42,041 nucleotides of DNA from Stenotrophomonas maltophilia (GTDB lineage: Bacteria; Pseudomonadota; Gammaproteobacteria; Xanthomonadales; Xanthomonadaceae), in NCBI RefSeq assembly GCF_023518235.1, contig NZ_CP090426.1:1-42041 (forward strand), given 5' to 3'. Below the pieces are notes generated by a model. That model was given only the letters and a program-made list of their open reading frames with translations, searched no databases and was not told the DNA's origin. Numbering within the stretch: position 1 is the stretch's first letter; the number at the start of each line of letters is the position of its first letter. Of this stretch, positions 1-8,422 are shown piece after piece. The translations under genes and the position numbers were made by a program.

Positions 1-235
1 CCGCGCCCATGCGCAACATGGTCGAAAGCATCGTGGCTTCAGGGCGAGCGGTGCCATTGGCGATCATCGACCCCAACAGCTCGTCACGGGCCATCGCCTC
101 ATCCTGCTTGATCTGCGCCCCAGCCAGCAGCTGCGCAAGCTGCGCCTGCTTCGAAACGCCGCGTGAATAGGAGTCGTTGCCCCCAGCAGCGGTGCCGGCG
201 AACACCTCTCCCAGCCTTTCCCATCCGTTCGCCAT
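1..235 (-). CDS. Putative ejection/internal virion protein, N-terminal part (gene spans the window ends)
   Basis: The gene starts at ATG 235 and runs off the window at position 1. Joined in frame to the minus-strand sequence entering at 42041, it gives one 344-residue protein that ends at 41242; residue 79 spans the junction. The visible N-terminus is rich in Ala, Gly and Gln with amphipathic helices and has no recognised domain. The upstream gene stops at 237-239, so the two are nearly fused (TGA, one base, ATG). Position between the tail genes and the 709-residue membrane-active protein suggests a DNA-ejection or internal virion protein. The function is inferred from context only. Confidence 0.75.
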   Translation of the reverse strand, partial: MANGWERLGEVFAGTAAGGNDSYSRGVSKQAQLAQLLAGAQIKQDEAMARDELLGSMIANGTARPEATMLSTMLRMGA

Positions 236-236
236 G

Positions 237-911
237 TCAGCGCCCCCACAAGGATTGATTGTTGAACCAGCTGGACGCCTCGTTGCCGAAGCCCCGGTTC
301 GATCCCTTCCCCATCAAGCCAGCAAGGGTGGGAGCGTCTTTGCTCGCCTGGTTCGCTGAGTAGGCGCGTGCGCCCGCCTGTGCCATCTGGCCGGCCGCCA
401 TCAACCACGGATCGGCCTGAATCCCCTGCATGCGCATCCTCGCCAGGAAGTCGTCGCTGGCCGCCTCGCGCCCGATCAGGCCCAGCTGCGACGCGAGATT
501 CCCGCTCTGCAGCGCTTCGCGCCTGCGCAGCTGCTGTGGTGCATCGATTCGGGCCATCAGGTTGGCGGCGCGCTGGCCGTAATCGCTGATACCCAGCGCG
601 GCGTCATTGGACGCGGTGCGGTAGGCCTCGCTCACAGCACCAGCCTGATTCAGGCCGCGGCTGGCGGCGGCCTGCGCGGCACGCGACTGATCCATCATGC
701 TGCGCGCGGTACTTGCGCGCTCGGTGCTTCCGTCATCCGTCGCACGCTGTGTCAGCAGCTGGTTCACAGCATAGTCGGCACGGTCCTGGTTCTCCGCCTG
801 CTGATAGATCCGATTCGCTGCCTGCCGGTCGGCCTTCTTCCCGGCTTGGTGCTGTGCGTATTGCTGCGTTGCGGCGCCGATCACCGCGATGGCCGTTGCG
901 ACCCACGTCAT
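237..911 (-). CDS. Putative internal virion/tail-associated protein (224 aa)
   Basis: ATG 911 overlaps the upstream stop (ATGA at 908-911), which fixes the start. The N-terminus is a hydrophobic helix (TWVATAIAVIGAA, residues 2-14), followed by a long Ala/Gln/Arg-rich helical region with no catalytic motif. The arrangement of an N-terminal membrane-seeking helix and a helical body, next to adaptor, nozzle and GNAT-like genes, resembles the small internal virion proteins of T7-like and related podoviruses. I do not recognise a specific family. It is co-translated with its neighbours through stop/start overlaps on both sides. Confidence 0.75.
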   Translation of the reverse strand: MTWVATAIAVIGAATQQYAQHQAGKKADRQAANRIYQQAENQDRADYAVNQLLTQRATDDGSTERASTARSMMDQSRAAQAAASRGLNQAGAVSEAYRTASNDAALGISDYGQRAANLMARIDAPQQLRRREALQSGNLASQLGLIGREAASDDFLARMRMQGIQADPWLMAAGQMAQAGARAYSANQASKDAPTLAGLMGKGSNRGFGNEASSWFNNQSLWGR

Positions 912-1345
912 GGCTGTTCCTCCAATTCCAACGGCTCGTCGTCGGGCATGATCACCAGCGCCTCGATCCGCTCCAGATCGGTTTCGTCCGTGAGGTGGAC
1001 GGTTACCAGTTCGCTCGGCGCGTGCGCGTAGATGGCGCGCTTCATGCCAGGCGGCGAGTCGATGACGTGGAAGCCCTGCAGCTCCACCATGCCGTCGGCA
1101 GTGCGCAGGGTGACGTGGCCAGAGACGATCAGGGCATGCCGGAAGCGGTGCCGCTTCCCCACCACCAGGGCGCCGGCTGGCATCGACATACGGCGCAGGT
1201 ACTGGCCGGGGAGGAAAGTGTGCTGCACCGGCATATCCGCCTGCGGCAGCTGCGCGCACAGGTCCTGCAGCTGCACGATGTCAGCCAGCGAAGGCTGGCT
1301 CACCAGCCGAGCCATAGTGCTGATCACATCAGGCATCGTGTTCAT
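908..1345 (-). CDS. Cupin-like virion-cluster protein (145 aa)
   Basis: Starts at ATG 1345 in an ATGA overlap with the preceding gene. From about residue 55 the alternating short strands, Gly turns and conserved-looking pieces (RHALIVSGHVTLRT, DSPPGMKRAIYA) look like an RmlC/cupin jelly-roll. The metal-binding His/Glu set of enzymatic cupins is not evident. The N-terminal 50 residues are helical. It lies in the tail/ejection gene cluster between two helical proteins, so a structural role in the virion is as likely as an enzymatic one. The fold call comes from pattern alone. Confidence 0.65.
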   Translation of the reverse strand: MNTMPDVISTMARLVSQPSLADIVQLQDLCAQLPQADMPVQHTFLPGQYLRRMSMPAGALVVGKRHRFRHALIVSGHVTLRTADGMVELQGFHVIDSPPGMKRAIYAHAPSELVTVHLTDETDLERIEALVIMPDDEPLELEEQP

Positions 1346-1953
1346 TGGCGACCGCCATAGCCGAAGCCCGGCTGGAACAGGGTGTTGAAGTCGCGTGCTC
1401 CACGCCGCTCCTGCGCCGCCTCTCGGCTGCGGCTGTACAGGTCGGCGAATCCACTGAAGATGTCGCCCAGGTTCTCCGCCCGCAGCCGGCCCTGCGCGGC
1501 CTGCAGGTTGCCCTGCAGCGCCTGCGCCGACTGCGTGGCGCCGCTGGTCAGGCTCATTCCGCCGGCGACCTGCGACAGCAGGTTCTGGCGTGAGGTCTCG
1601 TCCGAGGCCTTCAGGTCGGCCAGCGCTCCCTGCGCCAGACGCTCGGCATCCAGCACGCCGCGCTGATAGTCCTCGCCCAAGCGGCGGTTGGCGTCGATGG
1701 ATGCAGATCCACCGGCGAGGCCGCTGCGGGCCATCGCGAACTTCAGGCTTCTGTCTGCCTGTTCCTTCTGCCGCGCCAGCTCGCCGCCGTAGAAATCCCG
1801 AGTGGCGCCCAGGAAGTCGTCGTAACCGGCCTGGCGCGAGGGTGCGCTGTACAGCCGGTTCACCTGGTCGGTAGCGCGATTGATGTTCGAGGTTCGCCAA
1901 GCCTCGGTCTGTGATGCGGCATTGGCCGCTTTGCTTCCGCTACTACCGCCCAT
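1342..1953 (-). CDS. Putative internal virion protein (203 aa)
   Basis: ATG 1953 overlaps the upstream stop as TGATG, which argues against the longer upstream extension whose residues are Arg-rich and out of character. The protein opens with a Gly/Ser-rich stretch and continues as Ala/Gln/Arg-rich helices with coiled-coil character and a Gly-rich end (FGYGG). There are no enzyme motifs. It is one of four consecutive small helical proteins downstream of the nozzle gene. By analogy with podovirus gene order these are internal or ejection proteins, but no family was recognised. Confidence 0.7.
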   Translation of the reverse strand: MGGSSGSKAANAASQTEAWRTSNINRATDQVNRLYSAPSRQAGYDDFLGATRDFYGGELARQKEQADRSLKFAMARSGLAGGSASIDANRRLGEDYQRGVLDAERLAQGALADLKASDETSRQNLLSQVAGGMSLTSGATQSAQALQGNLQAAQGRLRAENLGDIFSGFADLYSRSREAAQERRGARDFNTLFQPGFGYGGRQ

Positions 1954-2462
1954 CAGGCACCTCGCATGCGTGAAAAGTGAGCGATGTCCTCGCCGTTGGC
2001 GCCCTGCCCGCTCCAGACACCGTCGTCCTGCATCCCCAGCGATCGTTCGAACCACTCGATGGCCGCCAAGCGGTCAGCCAGAGCATTGACCTGCAGCCGC
2101 CGCGCGCCGGCCTCGAACAGCTGGTCGATCAGCCAGCGGCTGGCCTTCGTCATGGAGCGCCACTGCTCGGCCCAGCCCTGTTCCGTGCCAACCATCCACG
2201 ATTGCCAGGTGCCCGGGCCGACCGGCTCGAATCCACCAGCGGCAGCCGGCGTACCGTCGGCGCGCAGAACGGTGAGGGCATACGGGGAAGAAGTGGCCCA
2301 GGCGTTCACCAGGGCGTGTGCAGCGGTGTCGGGACTGTAGGCGGTGCCGCCCAAGACGGCCCGGAACTGGCGCTGCTCTTCGTGCCGAAGGATGTCGGCC
2401 AGCACCACCAGGTGGAGTGGCCGACAGGGCACAACATTGCGGGGGAGACGGGGGGAAATCAT
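1953..2462 (-). CDS. GNAT-fold protein resembling T7 gp13 (169 aa)
   Basis: The layout is that of the phage acetyltransferase-like family that includes T7 gp13. An N-terminal strand-helix carries a DILRHEEQRQF stretch, the central strands YALTVLRADG and AAGGFEPVGPG are followed by TWQSWMVGTEQGW, and a C-terminal helix-strand-helix contains RRLQVNALADRLAAIEWFERSLGM, the usual end of a GNAT domain. The canonical acetyl-CoA pyrophosphate loop is not clear, so catalysis is doubtful. It directly follows the nozzle gene after 37 bases. T7 gp13 is needed for virion morphogenesis, and a similar role is inferred here. ATG 2462 has only a distant purine-rich stretch upstream, so the start is uncertain. 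Confidence 0.7.
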   Translation of the reverse strand: MISPRLPRNVVPCRPLHLVVLADILRHEEQRQFRAVLGGTAYSPDTAAHALVNAWATSSPYALTVLRADGTPAAAGGFEPVGPGTWQSWMVGTEQGWAEQWRSMTKASRWLIDQLFEAGARRLQVNALADRLAAIEWFERSLGMQDDGVWSGQGANGEDIAHFSRMRGA

Positions 2463-2499
2463 GCCGAAATGCTGACTTCCTACCCCCCTTGATCAATGG

Positions 2500-4980
2500 T
2501 CACGCCATCGGGCGGAAGTCCTGCAGGTACAAGCCGAAAGCATTCCACTGCCACGCCTCGGTGCCGTCGTAGACCAGCCGCACCGCGAACGTCGGCGCTG
2601 CCATCGACATTGGGACAGGCCCACCGGTGAGCGTGTCCGGGTCGACCTGGTATGCAGGGGTGAACGCCCCGCCGTTGGTCTGGTCGAAGCCGACCTGGAT
2701 GCCGACCTTGCCCCGCCCCACCACCTCGAAGCCATAGAGCATCTTCGTGACGCCTGCCGGGCCGAAGTCCAGCCACGGCCACTGGATGACGCCTTGGAAC
2801 GGGGTGAACACGCCCGGGGAAAGCTCGTCCCCGATCGCGCCGTCCACCATGCGGTAGATGCGGTTGGCCGAACGCAGATAGAGGGAGTCGCCTTGGATAG
2901 TCCACGTGTGGACCTCGAAAGGCAGCAGGTACCGCGACCAGGCGCCCACCTGCCCGATTTGGGTCATGGTGTAGACGAACACCTCTGTCTGGCCGTCCTT
3001 CGCGAACATCAGCCAGTACTGGCCGGCAGCCGGGAAGTACAGTCCGCGCGGCACCACTGAAGGCTGGGCCAGCCACGCCTGCACCAGCGGGTCGATCGGC
3101 ATGCCCACGTCGCCAGCCTGGAAGTTGGTGCTGCTGGCGGCGATACCCACGCTGCGCACGCCCTGACTGGCCAGGAACAACAGGTCGTTGCCGACGGCTG
3201 CGATGGCGCGGTGCTGGGTGCTACCCACCGGCAGCGCGTCGAGCAGCGACATGCTGGCCGGGTCTTCATCGATCTGCCACAGCTGGAATGCCTCGGCGTT
3301 GAAGACGGTCAGGTTGCCGCGATAGAGCCCCATCGCTGCCACTGGGTTCGCGCCGTAGTTCTGCAGGCCAGTGGGGAGGAACCCTGCATCGTTGGCGCTA
3401 CTCCAGTCCTTCGGCGCCACGGTTGCGCTGTAGGGCACGGTGTCGCCATCGCCGGCGAAGACCTTCGAGGCACCGATCAGCACCACCTTGCTGTTCGGGC
3501 AGTTCGGGTCCTCTACCCGCCGGCTCACGGCCTGCCAGGTCACGCTGCCGTCCACCACGGTGCCGCCGACGTTGGTTGGCCATGCCGGTTCGCTGCTGCC
3601 GCTGACGTACAGCGGAGACGCAGTCCACGTCACGCGGGTAATCGCCATCGCCTCCCAGGTCACGCCGCCATCGACCACACGCTTGCCGAGGATGTTCGGC
3701 CAGGCCGGTTCAGTGGCGCCGGTGTGCGCCACCACGTCCTGCACCGCGCGGTAGACAAGGCCCGCAGGCAGGCCGTTCACCGCGCCGCTGACGGTCAGGT
3801 TGTCAGCGCCGGTCACGTGATCATGGTCACCCACCGACCACAGTGCGATGACGCCGCGGGCGTACGAAGCACCTGCAGGCTTCGGTGACACCGCAGTGGA
3901 GATCGCCGCATCGCTGCTGACGATGTTCCCCTGCGTGTAGGAGATCATCACGTCGTCCTTGTCGTACCACCGGACCTCCACCCAGCCGCGCGTCGCGCCA
4001 GCCTTGGCCGGTCCCTGCTCGATCAGGCAGTTCGCGGTGAGTGATCCGCCATCTGCGACGACGAAGCGCGCCTGGTTCACGGCGGCGCCATCGCTGATTC
4101 GCCCGGGCAGCTCCAGCTTGCCCGCAACGATGTGCGCACCGCCTTCCAGATCCCAGCCGGTGTTGCCGTCGGTGAAGTTGCCGTTGATTGGAGCCGTCGC
4201 CGTCGGGCTGGGCAGGTTCACCGGCCTGATCAGATCGCCCTTGGCCGCCTGCTTGGCAGCAGTCCACTGCGGAACCGAGCCGCCGGCCGTGCCGCTGCCA
4301 ACGTTCCCCAACGGGTTCTCCAGTGGCACGTCCTCGTTCACGGTGCCGCCGGCTGTTGCCGGCCACTGCGGTTCGGTGTCGCCGGAGCGCGCGTTGGCAC
4401 CGCTCACCGAGCTGACCGTGTACTTGAAGCCGTTGTTGGCCGACGGCACCACCACGTTACCCACCGTGCGTGCTGCGTAGGCCTCCCATGTTGCGTGGCC
4501 ACCACCGGTGCCCACCAGCGAATAGGCCAGGCCGTTGGGCGTTGTCGGGCTTACCAGCGCACCGGGCAGGTACGTGGTGTTAGGTGCCCAGGGTTTCCCC
4601 TCTTCCAGCCAGTAGTGATAGGTCGACCCATCGGAGAACTCGGCCACCACGTACAGGAATCCCAGGTACGGCAGCGAGTAGTGGATCTCCTTCAGAGTCG
4701 CCGCGCCGTTGCTCGGATGCCTCAGCACCACCACCGAGTAGCCGGGACCCGCCGGCATCACCTGGTCGGCATACACCACGAACGCTCCCTTGAAGGAGGT
4801 CAGTCCGATCGTGCCGGGCGGCAGGTCCAGCTGGATGCGCGCGGCCTGGCGCATACGGATGGTGCGGGCTGCGGTCACGTAGCCGTTGAGCAGGTCGAAC
4901 AGCGCATCCTCCGACGCGCCGCCCTTGTCGCGCAGGCGGGTGATGCCGGCCTTTACGGCGGTCAGGTAGGTGGCGCGCAT
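2500..4980 (-). CDS. Tail tubular protein B-like nozzle protein (826 aa)
   Basis: Size, position directly after an adaptor and overall beta-rich composition match the gp12-type (tail tubular B) nozzle of podoviruses, which closes the tail tube distally. The N-terminal 130 residues (helix, then SFKGAFVVYADQV, YSVVVLRHPSN, YVVAEFSDGSTYHYWL) and the C-terminal 300 residues (PYSATVAPKDW, YRGNLTVFNAEAFQLWQID, LPVGSTQHRAIAAVGNDLLF) are the conserved-looking parts. Between them are repeated TEPxWP...GGTVxDGxVTW modules near residues 198, 415 and 462, probably inserted carbohydrate-binding-like pieces. ATG 4980 overlaps the adaptor stop as TGATG. Confidence 0.85.
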   Translation of the reverse strand: MRATYLTAVKAGITRLRDKGGASEDALFDLLNGYVTAARTIRMRQAARIQLDLPPGTIGLTSFKGAFVVYADQVMPAGPGYSVVVLRHPSNGAATLKEIHYSLPYLGFLYVVAEFSDGSTYHYWLEEGKPWAPNTTYLPGALVSPTTPNGLAYSLVGTGGGHATWEAYAARTVGNVVVPSANNGFKYTVSSVSGANARSGDTEPQWPATAGGTVNEDVPLENPLGNVGSGTAGGSVPQWTAAKQAAKGDLIRPVNLPSPTATAPINGNFTDGNTGWDLEGGAHIVAGKLELPGRISDGAAVNQARFVVADGGSLTANCLIEQGPAKAGATRGWVEVRWYDKDDVMISYTQGNIVSSDAAISTAVSPKPAGASYARGVIALWSVGDHDHVTGADNLTVSGAVNGLPAGLVYRAVQDVVAHTGATEPAWPNILGKRVVDGGVTWEAMAITRVTWTASPLYVSGSSEPAWPTNVGGTVVDGSVTWQAVSRRVEDPNCPNSKVVLIGASKVFAGDGDTVPYSATVAPKDWSSANDAGFLPTGLQNYGANPVAAMGLYRGNLTVFNAEAFQLWQIDEDPASMSLLDALPVGSTQHRAIAAVGNDLLFLASQGVRSVGIAASSTNFQAGDVGMPIDPLVQAWLAQPSVVPRGLYFPAAGQYWLMFAKDGQTEVFVYTMTQIGQVGAWSRYLLPFEVHTWTIQGDSLYLRSANRIYRMVDGAIGDELSPGVFTPFQGVIQWPWLDFGPAGVTKMLYGFEVVGRGKVGIQVGFDQTNGGAFTPAYQVDPDTLTGGPVPMSMAAPTFAVRLVYDGTEAWQWNAFGLYLQDFRPMA

Positions 4981-6392
4981 CAGTTGCCCTCCGGCCAGCC
5001 GCCAACGGGAATCGGGCGCCGGGCCGGCGGAATCTGCCGCGCGCCGGGGATGTAGCGCCGGGTGCCGTGGGAGCCGGAGATCAGCTGCCGAACGTAGGCC
5101 TGGGCCTGCTGCATGTAGTTGCCGGCGTCGGGCTGCTTGTAGTGCGCCTTCGCGTTCGCCAGAGCATGCAGGAACACCGCGCGGCTGTTGACCGTCAGCA
5201 GATCGCCATCACCAGTGAGCCACTTCAGGCCAAGATGGCCGCGGATCTTGATCGTGTACGCGCGGTCCGGTGCCGGGAAGATCTCGATGCAGCCGGTGAT
5301 CCGGTAATAGGCTGGCTTGCTCAGCGAGGTGCTGGTGTACAGCACAGGGTCGATGCCCTCGATCAGGGGCATCCACTGCACGTCGTCCTGAATGCCCGCC
5401 CAGGTGATTCGCCGGAAGTCCAGGTACTGATCCAGATCCAGCGGCACGTCGTACAGGTTGGCGCCCGGCACGCACTGGATGGTCCACCACCGCTCGGTGC
5501 GCAGCTCCTTGTACTGCTGATACAGCTGGTCCTGAGCGTCACGAATGAAGCTGTCGACCATCGCGTCGAGGTCGAACGGCCGACGCTGTGCCATCTCCTG
5601 CAGGCGGCTGTAGTAGGCCTCGGCATCCTTCTGGCCGTACTTTGCCTTCGCATCGGCGATCGCCTGCATTTCCACGGCCACGCCGTCGATCAGGGTCTTG
5701 TCGTCGCCTTCGACCAGCGGCGCCTTCCCGTCGCCGTAGCGGTCCATTGCATACCGCTGCAGCAGCGAGTCCTGCGCGGTGTTGATGATCTGGTCCACGT
5801 CCGCAGACTTCGCAACGGTGGTGATGTAGCCGCCCAGCTGGTCGTAGTAGGCCTTCGCGTCCTGCTGGCCGTGGTGGGCCTTGCCGTTGGCCAGCGCCAG
5901 CAGGAAGACGGCCCACGGATCGAGCGTGGTCACGTCGGCGTCGTCATGGAACGGCGCCAGCGGCGTGCTGACGCTCAGCCGGTACTGGTGCTGCAGCGCC
6001 ACCTGCGCTTCGGAAAGGAAGTTGGTCAGCAGCTCTTTGACGCCCGGCGCCCAGGCATCGGCCGTGGCCTGAGCAGAGAAGCCGAGCCGACGCAGAAGAT
6101 CCAACCGCAGCGATGCCATCGTGCGCGGCGCAGGCGTGCCCACGTAGGTGAAGCCAAGCGCCGTCGATACCGTCTGTCGCAGCTGGTCGAACGTGCGCTG
6201 CACCTTCACCGGCTCGACCACGAAGCCGAGGCGGCGGATCACCTCCTGCCGTGCCTTCTTCAGGGACCATTCCACGCCCAGCGACGACAGGTTCACCTGG
6301 CCGGTGTCGTAGTTGATCGGCGCGTCATACCCCAGCGGGCTGTCGTAGACGTTACCGCCGTTGACCATGATCGGTGCGTTGTTGCCGCCCAT
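4980..6392 (-). CDS. Tail tubular protein A-like head-tail adaptor (470 aa)
   Basis: The C-terminal half has the hallmarks of the gp11-type adaptor (tail tubular A) family: an ERWWTIQCVPGANLYDVP segment at about 300-317, a strand ending EIFPAPD, then TIKIRGHLGL. This protein links the portal to the tail nozzle. It is much longer than T7 gp11 (about 196 residues) because an AQxxLxxxY helix (residues 125-137, 204-214, 284-294) and an ALANxKAHxxQxDAxxYY-like helix (161-186, 239-264, 405-430) each occur three times. It starts at ATG 6392 below a terminator-like hairpin and overlaps the nozzle gene at its end. Confidence 0.85.
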   Translation of the reverse strand: MGGNNAPIMVNGGNVYDSPLGYDAPINYDTGQVNLSSLGVEWSLKKARQEVIRRLGFVVEPVKVQRTFDQLRQTVSTALGFTYVGTPAPRTMASLRLDLLRRLGFSAQATADAWAPGVKELLTNFLSEAQVALQHQYRLSVSTPLAPFHDDADVTTLDPWAVFLLALANGKAHHGQQDAKAYYDQLGGYITTVAKSADVDQIINTAQDSLLQRYAMDRYGDGKAPLVEGDDKTLIDGVAVEMQAIADAKAKYGQKDAEAYYSRLQEMAQRRPFDLDAMVDSFIRDAQDQLYQQYKELRTERWWTIQCVPGANLYDVPLDLDQYLDFRRITWAGIQDDVQWMPLIEGIDPVLYTSTSLSKPAYYRITGCIEIFPAPDRAYTIKIRGHLGLKWLTGDGDLLTVNSRAVFLHALANAKAHYKQPDAGNYMQQAQAYVRQLISGSHGTRRYIPGARQIPPARRPIPVGGWPEGN

Positions 6393-6408
6393 ATCGTTCT
6401 CCAGAAAG

Positions 6409-6440
6409 AAAAACGGCCGACCGAGTCGCCCCGGCCGGCC
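6409..6440 (-). terminator. Rho-independent-type terminator between head and tail genes
   Basis: On the minus strand an 8-bp stem (6433-6440 with 6415-6422, one G-U pair) closes a 10-base loop and is followed by G and five T residues (6413-6409). It lies in the only sizeable gap of this part of the late operon, just before the adaptor gene, and would reduce tail-gene transcription unless read-through or antitermination occurs. Confidence 0.6.
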
Positions 6441-6461
6441 GCCAGCCCGCCGCCAGCGGAC

Positions 6462-6995
6462 TTAAACGGTTTCGCTGCCCTGGTCGCCCAGCGCCGCAGC
6501 AATGGCATCCAGCACGCCCTTGCGCGGCTTCTCGCGGGCGTTCTCGATCGCCGCCAGCTCGTGCAGGTCCTCGTCGGTCAGGTTGTCCAGCGCCGCCTCG
6601 ATCTCGGCGACGGTCTTTCCGGCGATGGCTTCCAGCTCGGTCGGCTGGCCGTCGTCTTCCTCGTCGTCCTGGTCAACCTGCTCGGCTTCGTCCTTGGCCG
6701 AGTCGATGCTGGCCTGCACGGCCTTGGCGAACTCGCGCTCGTTGCGGTACGCGTTCTTCAGCGCCTCAGCGCCTTCTGCGGTGCGGCCGTACTTGTTCTG
6801 CAAGCCGGCGAAGACTTCCGAGACGTCGAAGTCCTTGACCTCGATGGCCTCGCGCTTCGACTCGCTGATGGATTCGGGCGGATACAGCTCTTCCACGATC
6901 GGCAGCTCGTAGTCGAAGATCTGCACCGGCAGCTTGGTGGTCGCGTCGCGGTCGATGACCAACGTCAGCAACAGCAGGGATACGGTCTTGGCCAT
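6462..6995 (-). CDS. Acidic virion-cluster protein of unknown function (177 aa)
   Basis: An N-terminal strand region (KTVSLLLLTLVIDRD) is followed by helical segments, a highly acidic stretch near residues 108-118 (DQDDEEDDG) and a C-terminal mini-domain (TVAEIEAALDNLT...LAAIENAREKPRKGVLDAIAA) that looks like a HeH/SAP-type helix-extended-loop-helix motif found at the ends of many phage head-tail proteins. ATG 6995 overlaps the upstream stop as TAATG. It lies between the capsid genes and the adaptor, where head-completion proteins usually sit. The exact role is unknown. Confidence 0.75.
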   Translation of the reverse strand: MAKTVSLLLLTLVIDRDATTKLPVQIFDYELPIVEELYPPESISESKREAIEVKDFDVSEVFAGLQNKYGRTAEGAEALKNAYRNEREFAKAVQASIDSAKDEAEQVDQDDEEDDGQPTELEAIAGKTVAEIEAALDNLTDEDLHELAAIENAREKPRKGVLDAIAAALGDQGSETV

Positions 6996-7306
6996 TACTG
7001 CACGCCCTCCAGGGTGATCGGCGCCGTTGCGGCGGTGCCGGTGCGGATGAAGTCCGGCAGGTCGGCGATCTCGACCACCGGCGCCAGGTTGGCGGCTGCG
7101 CTCAGCAGGGTGAACCAGCCCGAACTGCCAGCGGCCGGGGTGCTGCCGTCGGCCGGCGCTTCATGGCCCTGCAGCAGAACGCCGGTGGTCACGGTGGTGT
7201 TGTCACCCAGGTTGGCCAGGCCTTCGCGGCCCCAGCCGCCCAGCAGCGGGGTCTTGTTGAGCTTGACGATGGTGCCCCCGGTCGGGAGCGTCTTCACGTT
7301 CGGCAT
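6995..7306 (-). CDS. Small head-region protein, possible decoration protein (103 aa)
   Basis: The sequence is Gly/Thr/Ala-rich with little charge (for example PLLGGWGREGLANLGDN and TTVTTGVLLQGHEAPADGS), as in small beta-structured capsid decoration or head-associated proteins. No family motif is recognised. It directly follows the major capsid gene and overlaps the next gene (TAATG), so expression is coupled to the head operon. The revised call is position-based; a head-fibre or joining protein would fit equally well. Confidence 0.7.
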   Translation of the reverse strand: MPNVKTLPTGGTIVKLNKTPLLGGWGREGLANLGDNTTVTTGVLLQGHEAPADGSTPAAGSSGWFTLLSAAANLAPVVEIADLPDFIRTGTAATAPITLEGVQ

Positions 7307-7352
7307 TTCGTTCTCCTGCCGGCGAGGAATGCCCCGCCGGCGTTGCGTGGGG

Positions 7353-8414
7353 TCAGGCGATCGAGAAGACCGCGTTGCTGTTGCCCTTCTTCAGCGTCAG
7401 GCCGTAGTGCGCCGTCATGCCGAAGTAGTGGGTGTGGCGGTCGTACACGCGCGGCGGCGTGCGGCGGACCATCCAGCGGCCCTTCACCGGGCGCAGCTTC
7501 AGCGACTTGCTGTTGAGGAAGTAGCCGCGCTTCTTCCACGGCACCGCGATGGCGCCCAGCAGATCGTCCAGGGCGTCGAAGGTCGGATCCCACACCACCG
7601 GCACGCCCTTGAAGGCGAGCGCCTTGGTGGACGGGTCCAGGGTGACGCCGCCGGTGGCCGAAGTGCCCATGGTGATCTGGCGGCTCATGACCTTCAGCGC
7701 GTCCGCCTGGATGGCGTCGTACATGTCCGAGCCGACCACGATGAAGTCGGGTGCACCCAACTTTCCGTAGGCGATGGACTTGCGCCACAGAGTTTCCAGG
7801 TGCGAGATCAGGTTGCCGGCGGTGGCGGTGCTGATGCCGATGTCGGCCCAATTGCGCCAGTACGGGGTGGCCGCGCGATCGATGCCGCCGACGGTACCCA
7901 CGGTCGGGGTAGTGCTGACCAGCGCGTCCAGACCCGGAACAGCCTTCGGGTTGGTGGCGCCGTCCAGGTGCACTTCGATGTCCCAGTTCTCCTGGAAACC
8001 ATCCTTCAGGGTGGTCCAGTTCTCCTGGAGGATGTTGACGATCTGGATCTTCTCGGCCTCGGTCATGACCGCATTGCGGTCATCGGTGAGGATGATGCCG
8101 TTGTTGGCCAGCTCGGTTTCGTTGAGGGTGAAGCCGTCGAAGGCCTCGTATGCCTGGAACGGCGCCAGACGCACGGTCTTCTTGCGGTTGTAGGTGACCT
8201 GGTCGTCACCGGTGTAGTTCTGGTAGTTCGAGTCGTTCGTGTAGCGGATCTTCTCGTTGAAGACGCCGTTGCCGAAGATCGAATCCTGGCGGTTCTGGAT
8301 CAGCCAGTTGGCCAGCGGTCGCTGGGTGGTGAACTGGTCGATGGGGTCGTTGTTGGCGTAGGACTGCATCTGGGTATTGGCACCAGACAGCAGCTGTGCG
8401 GCGGTAAGCGGCAT
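7353..8414 (-). CDS. Major capsid protein (353 aa)
   Basis: The length, the position after the scaffold and the pattern of an N-terminal arm, a spine helix (TEAEKIQIVNILQENWTTL), beta-hinge segments and a P-domain (DFIVVGSDMYDAIQADALK, FKGVPVVWDPTFD) point to an HK97-fold coat protein. The C-terminal YDRHTHYFGMTAHYGLTLKKGNS is typical of podovirus coats that end in a beta strand. The start is ATG 8414, with a GAGG ribosome binding site eight bases upstream. That site is the 3' strand of a long hairpin (8423-8479), which suggests controlled translation. Confidence 0.9.
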   Translation of the reverse strand: MPLTAAQLLSGANTQMQSYANNDPIDQFTTQRPLANWLIQNRQDSIFGNGVFNEKIRYTNDSNYQNYTGDDQVTYNRKKTVRLAPFQAYEAFDGFTLNETELANNGIILTDDRNAVMTEAEKIQIVNILQENWTTLKDGFQENWDIEVHLDGATNPKAVPGLDALVSTTPTVGTVGGIDRAATPYWRNWADIGISTATAGNLISHLETLWRKSIAYGKLGAPDFIVVGSDMYDAIQADALKVMSRQITMGTSATGGVTLDPSTKALAFKGVPVVWDPTFDALDDLLGAIAVPWKKRGYFLNSKSLKLRPVKGRWMVRRTPPRVYDRHTHYFGMTAHYGLTLKKGNSNAVFSIA

Positions 8415-8422
8415 AGGAGTGG

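Noticed and set aside
2500..3076. Second minus-strand frame over the end of the nozzle gene
   Set aside because: Pro/Arg/Gly-rich alternative frame without ribosome site; the nozzle frame explains the DNA.
6409..6440. The hairpin as an intrinsic element of the adaptor ribosome site
   Set aside because: It ends 17 bases before the start codon and is followed by a T run, so a terminator explains it better.
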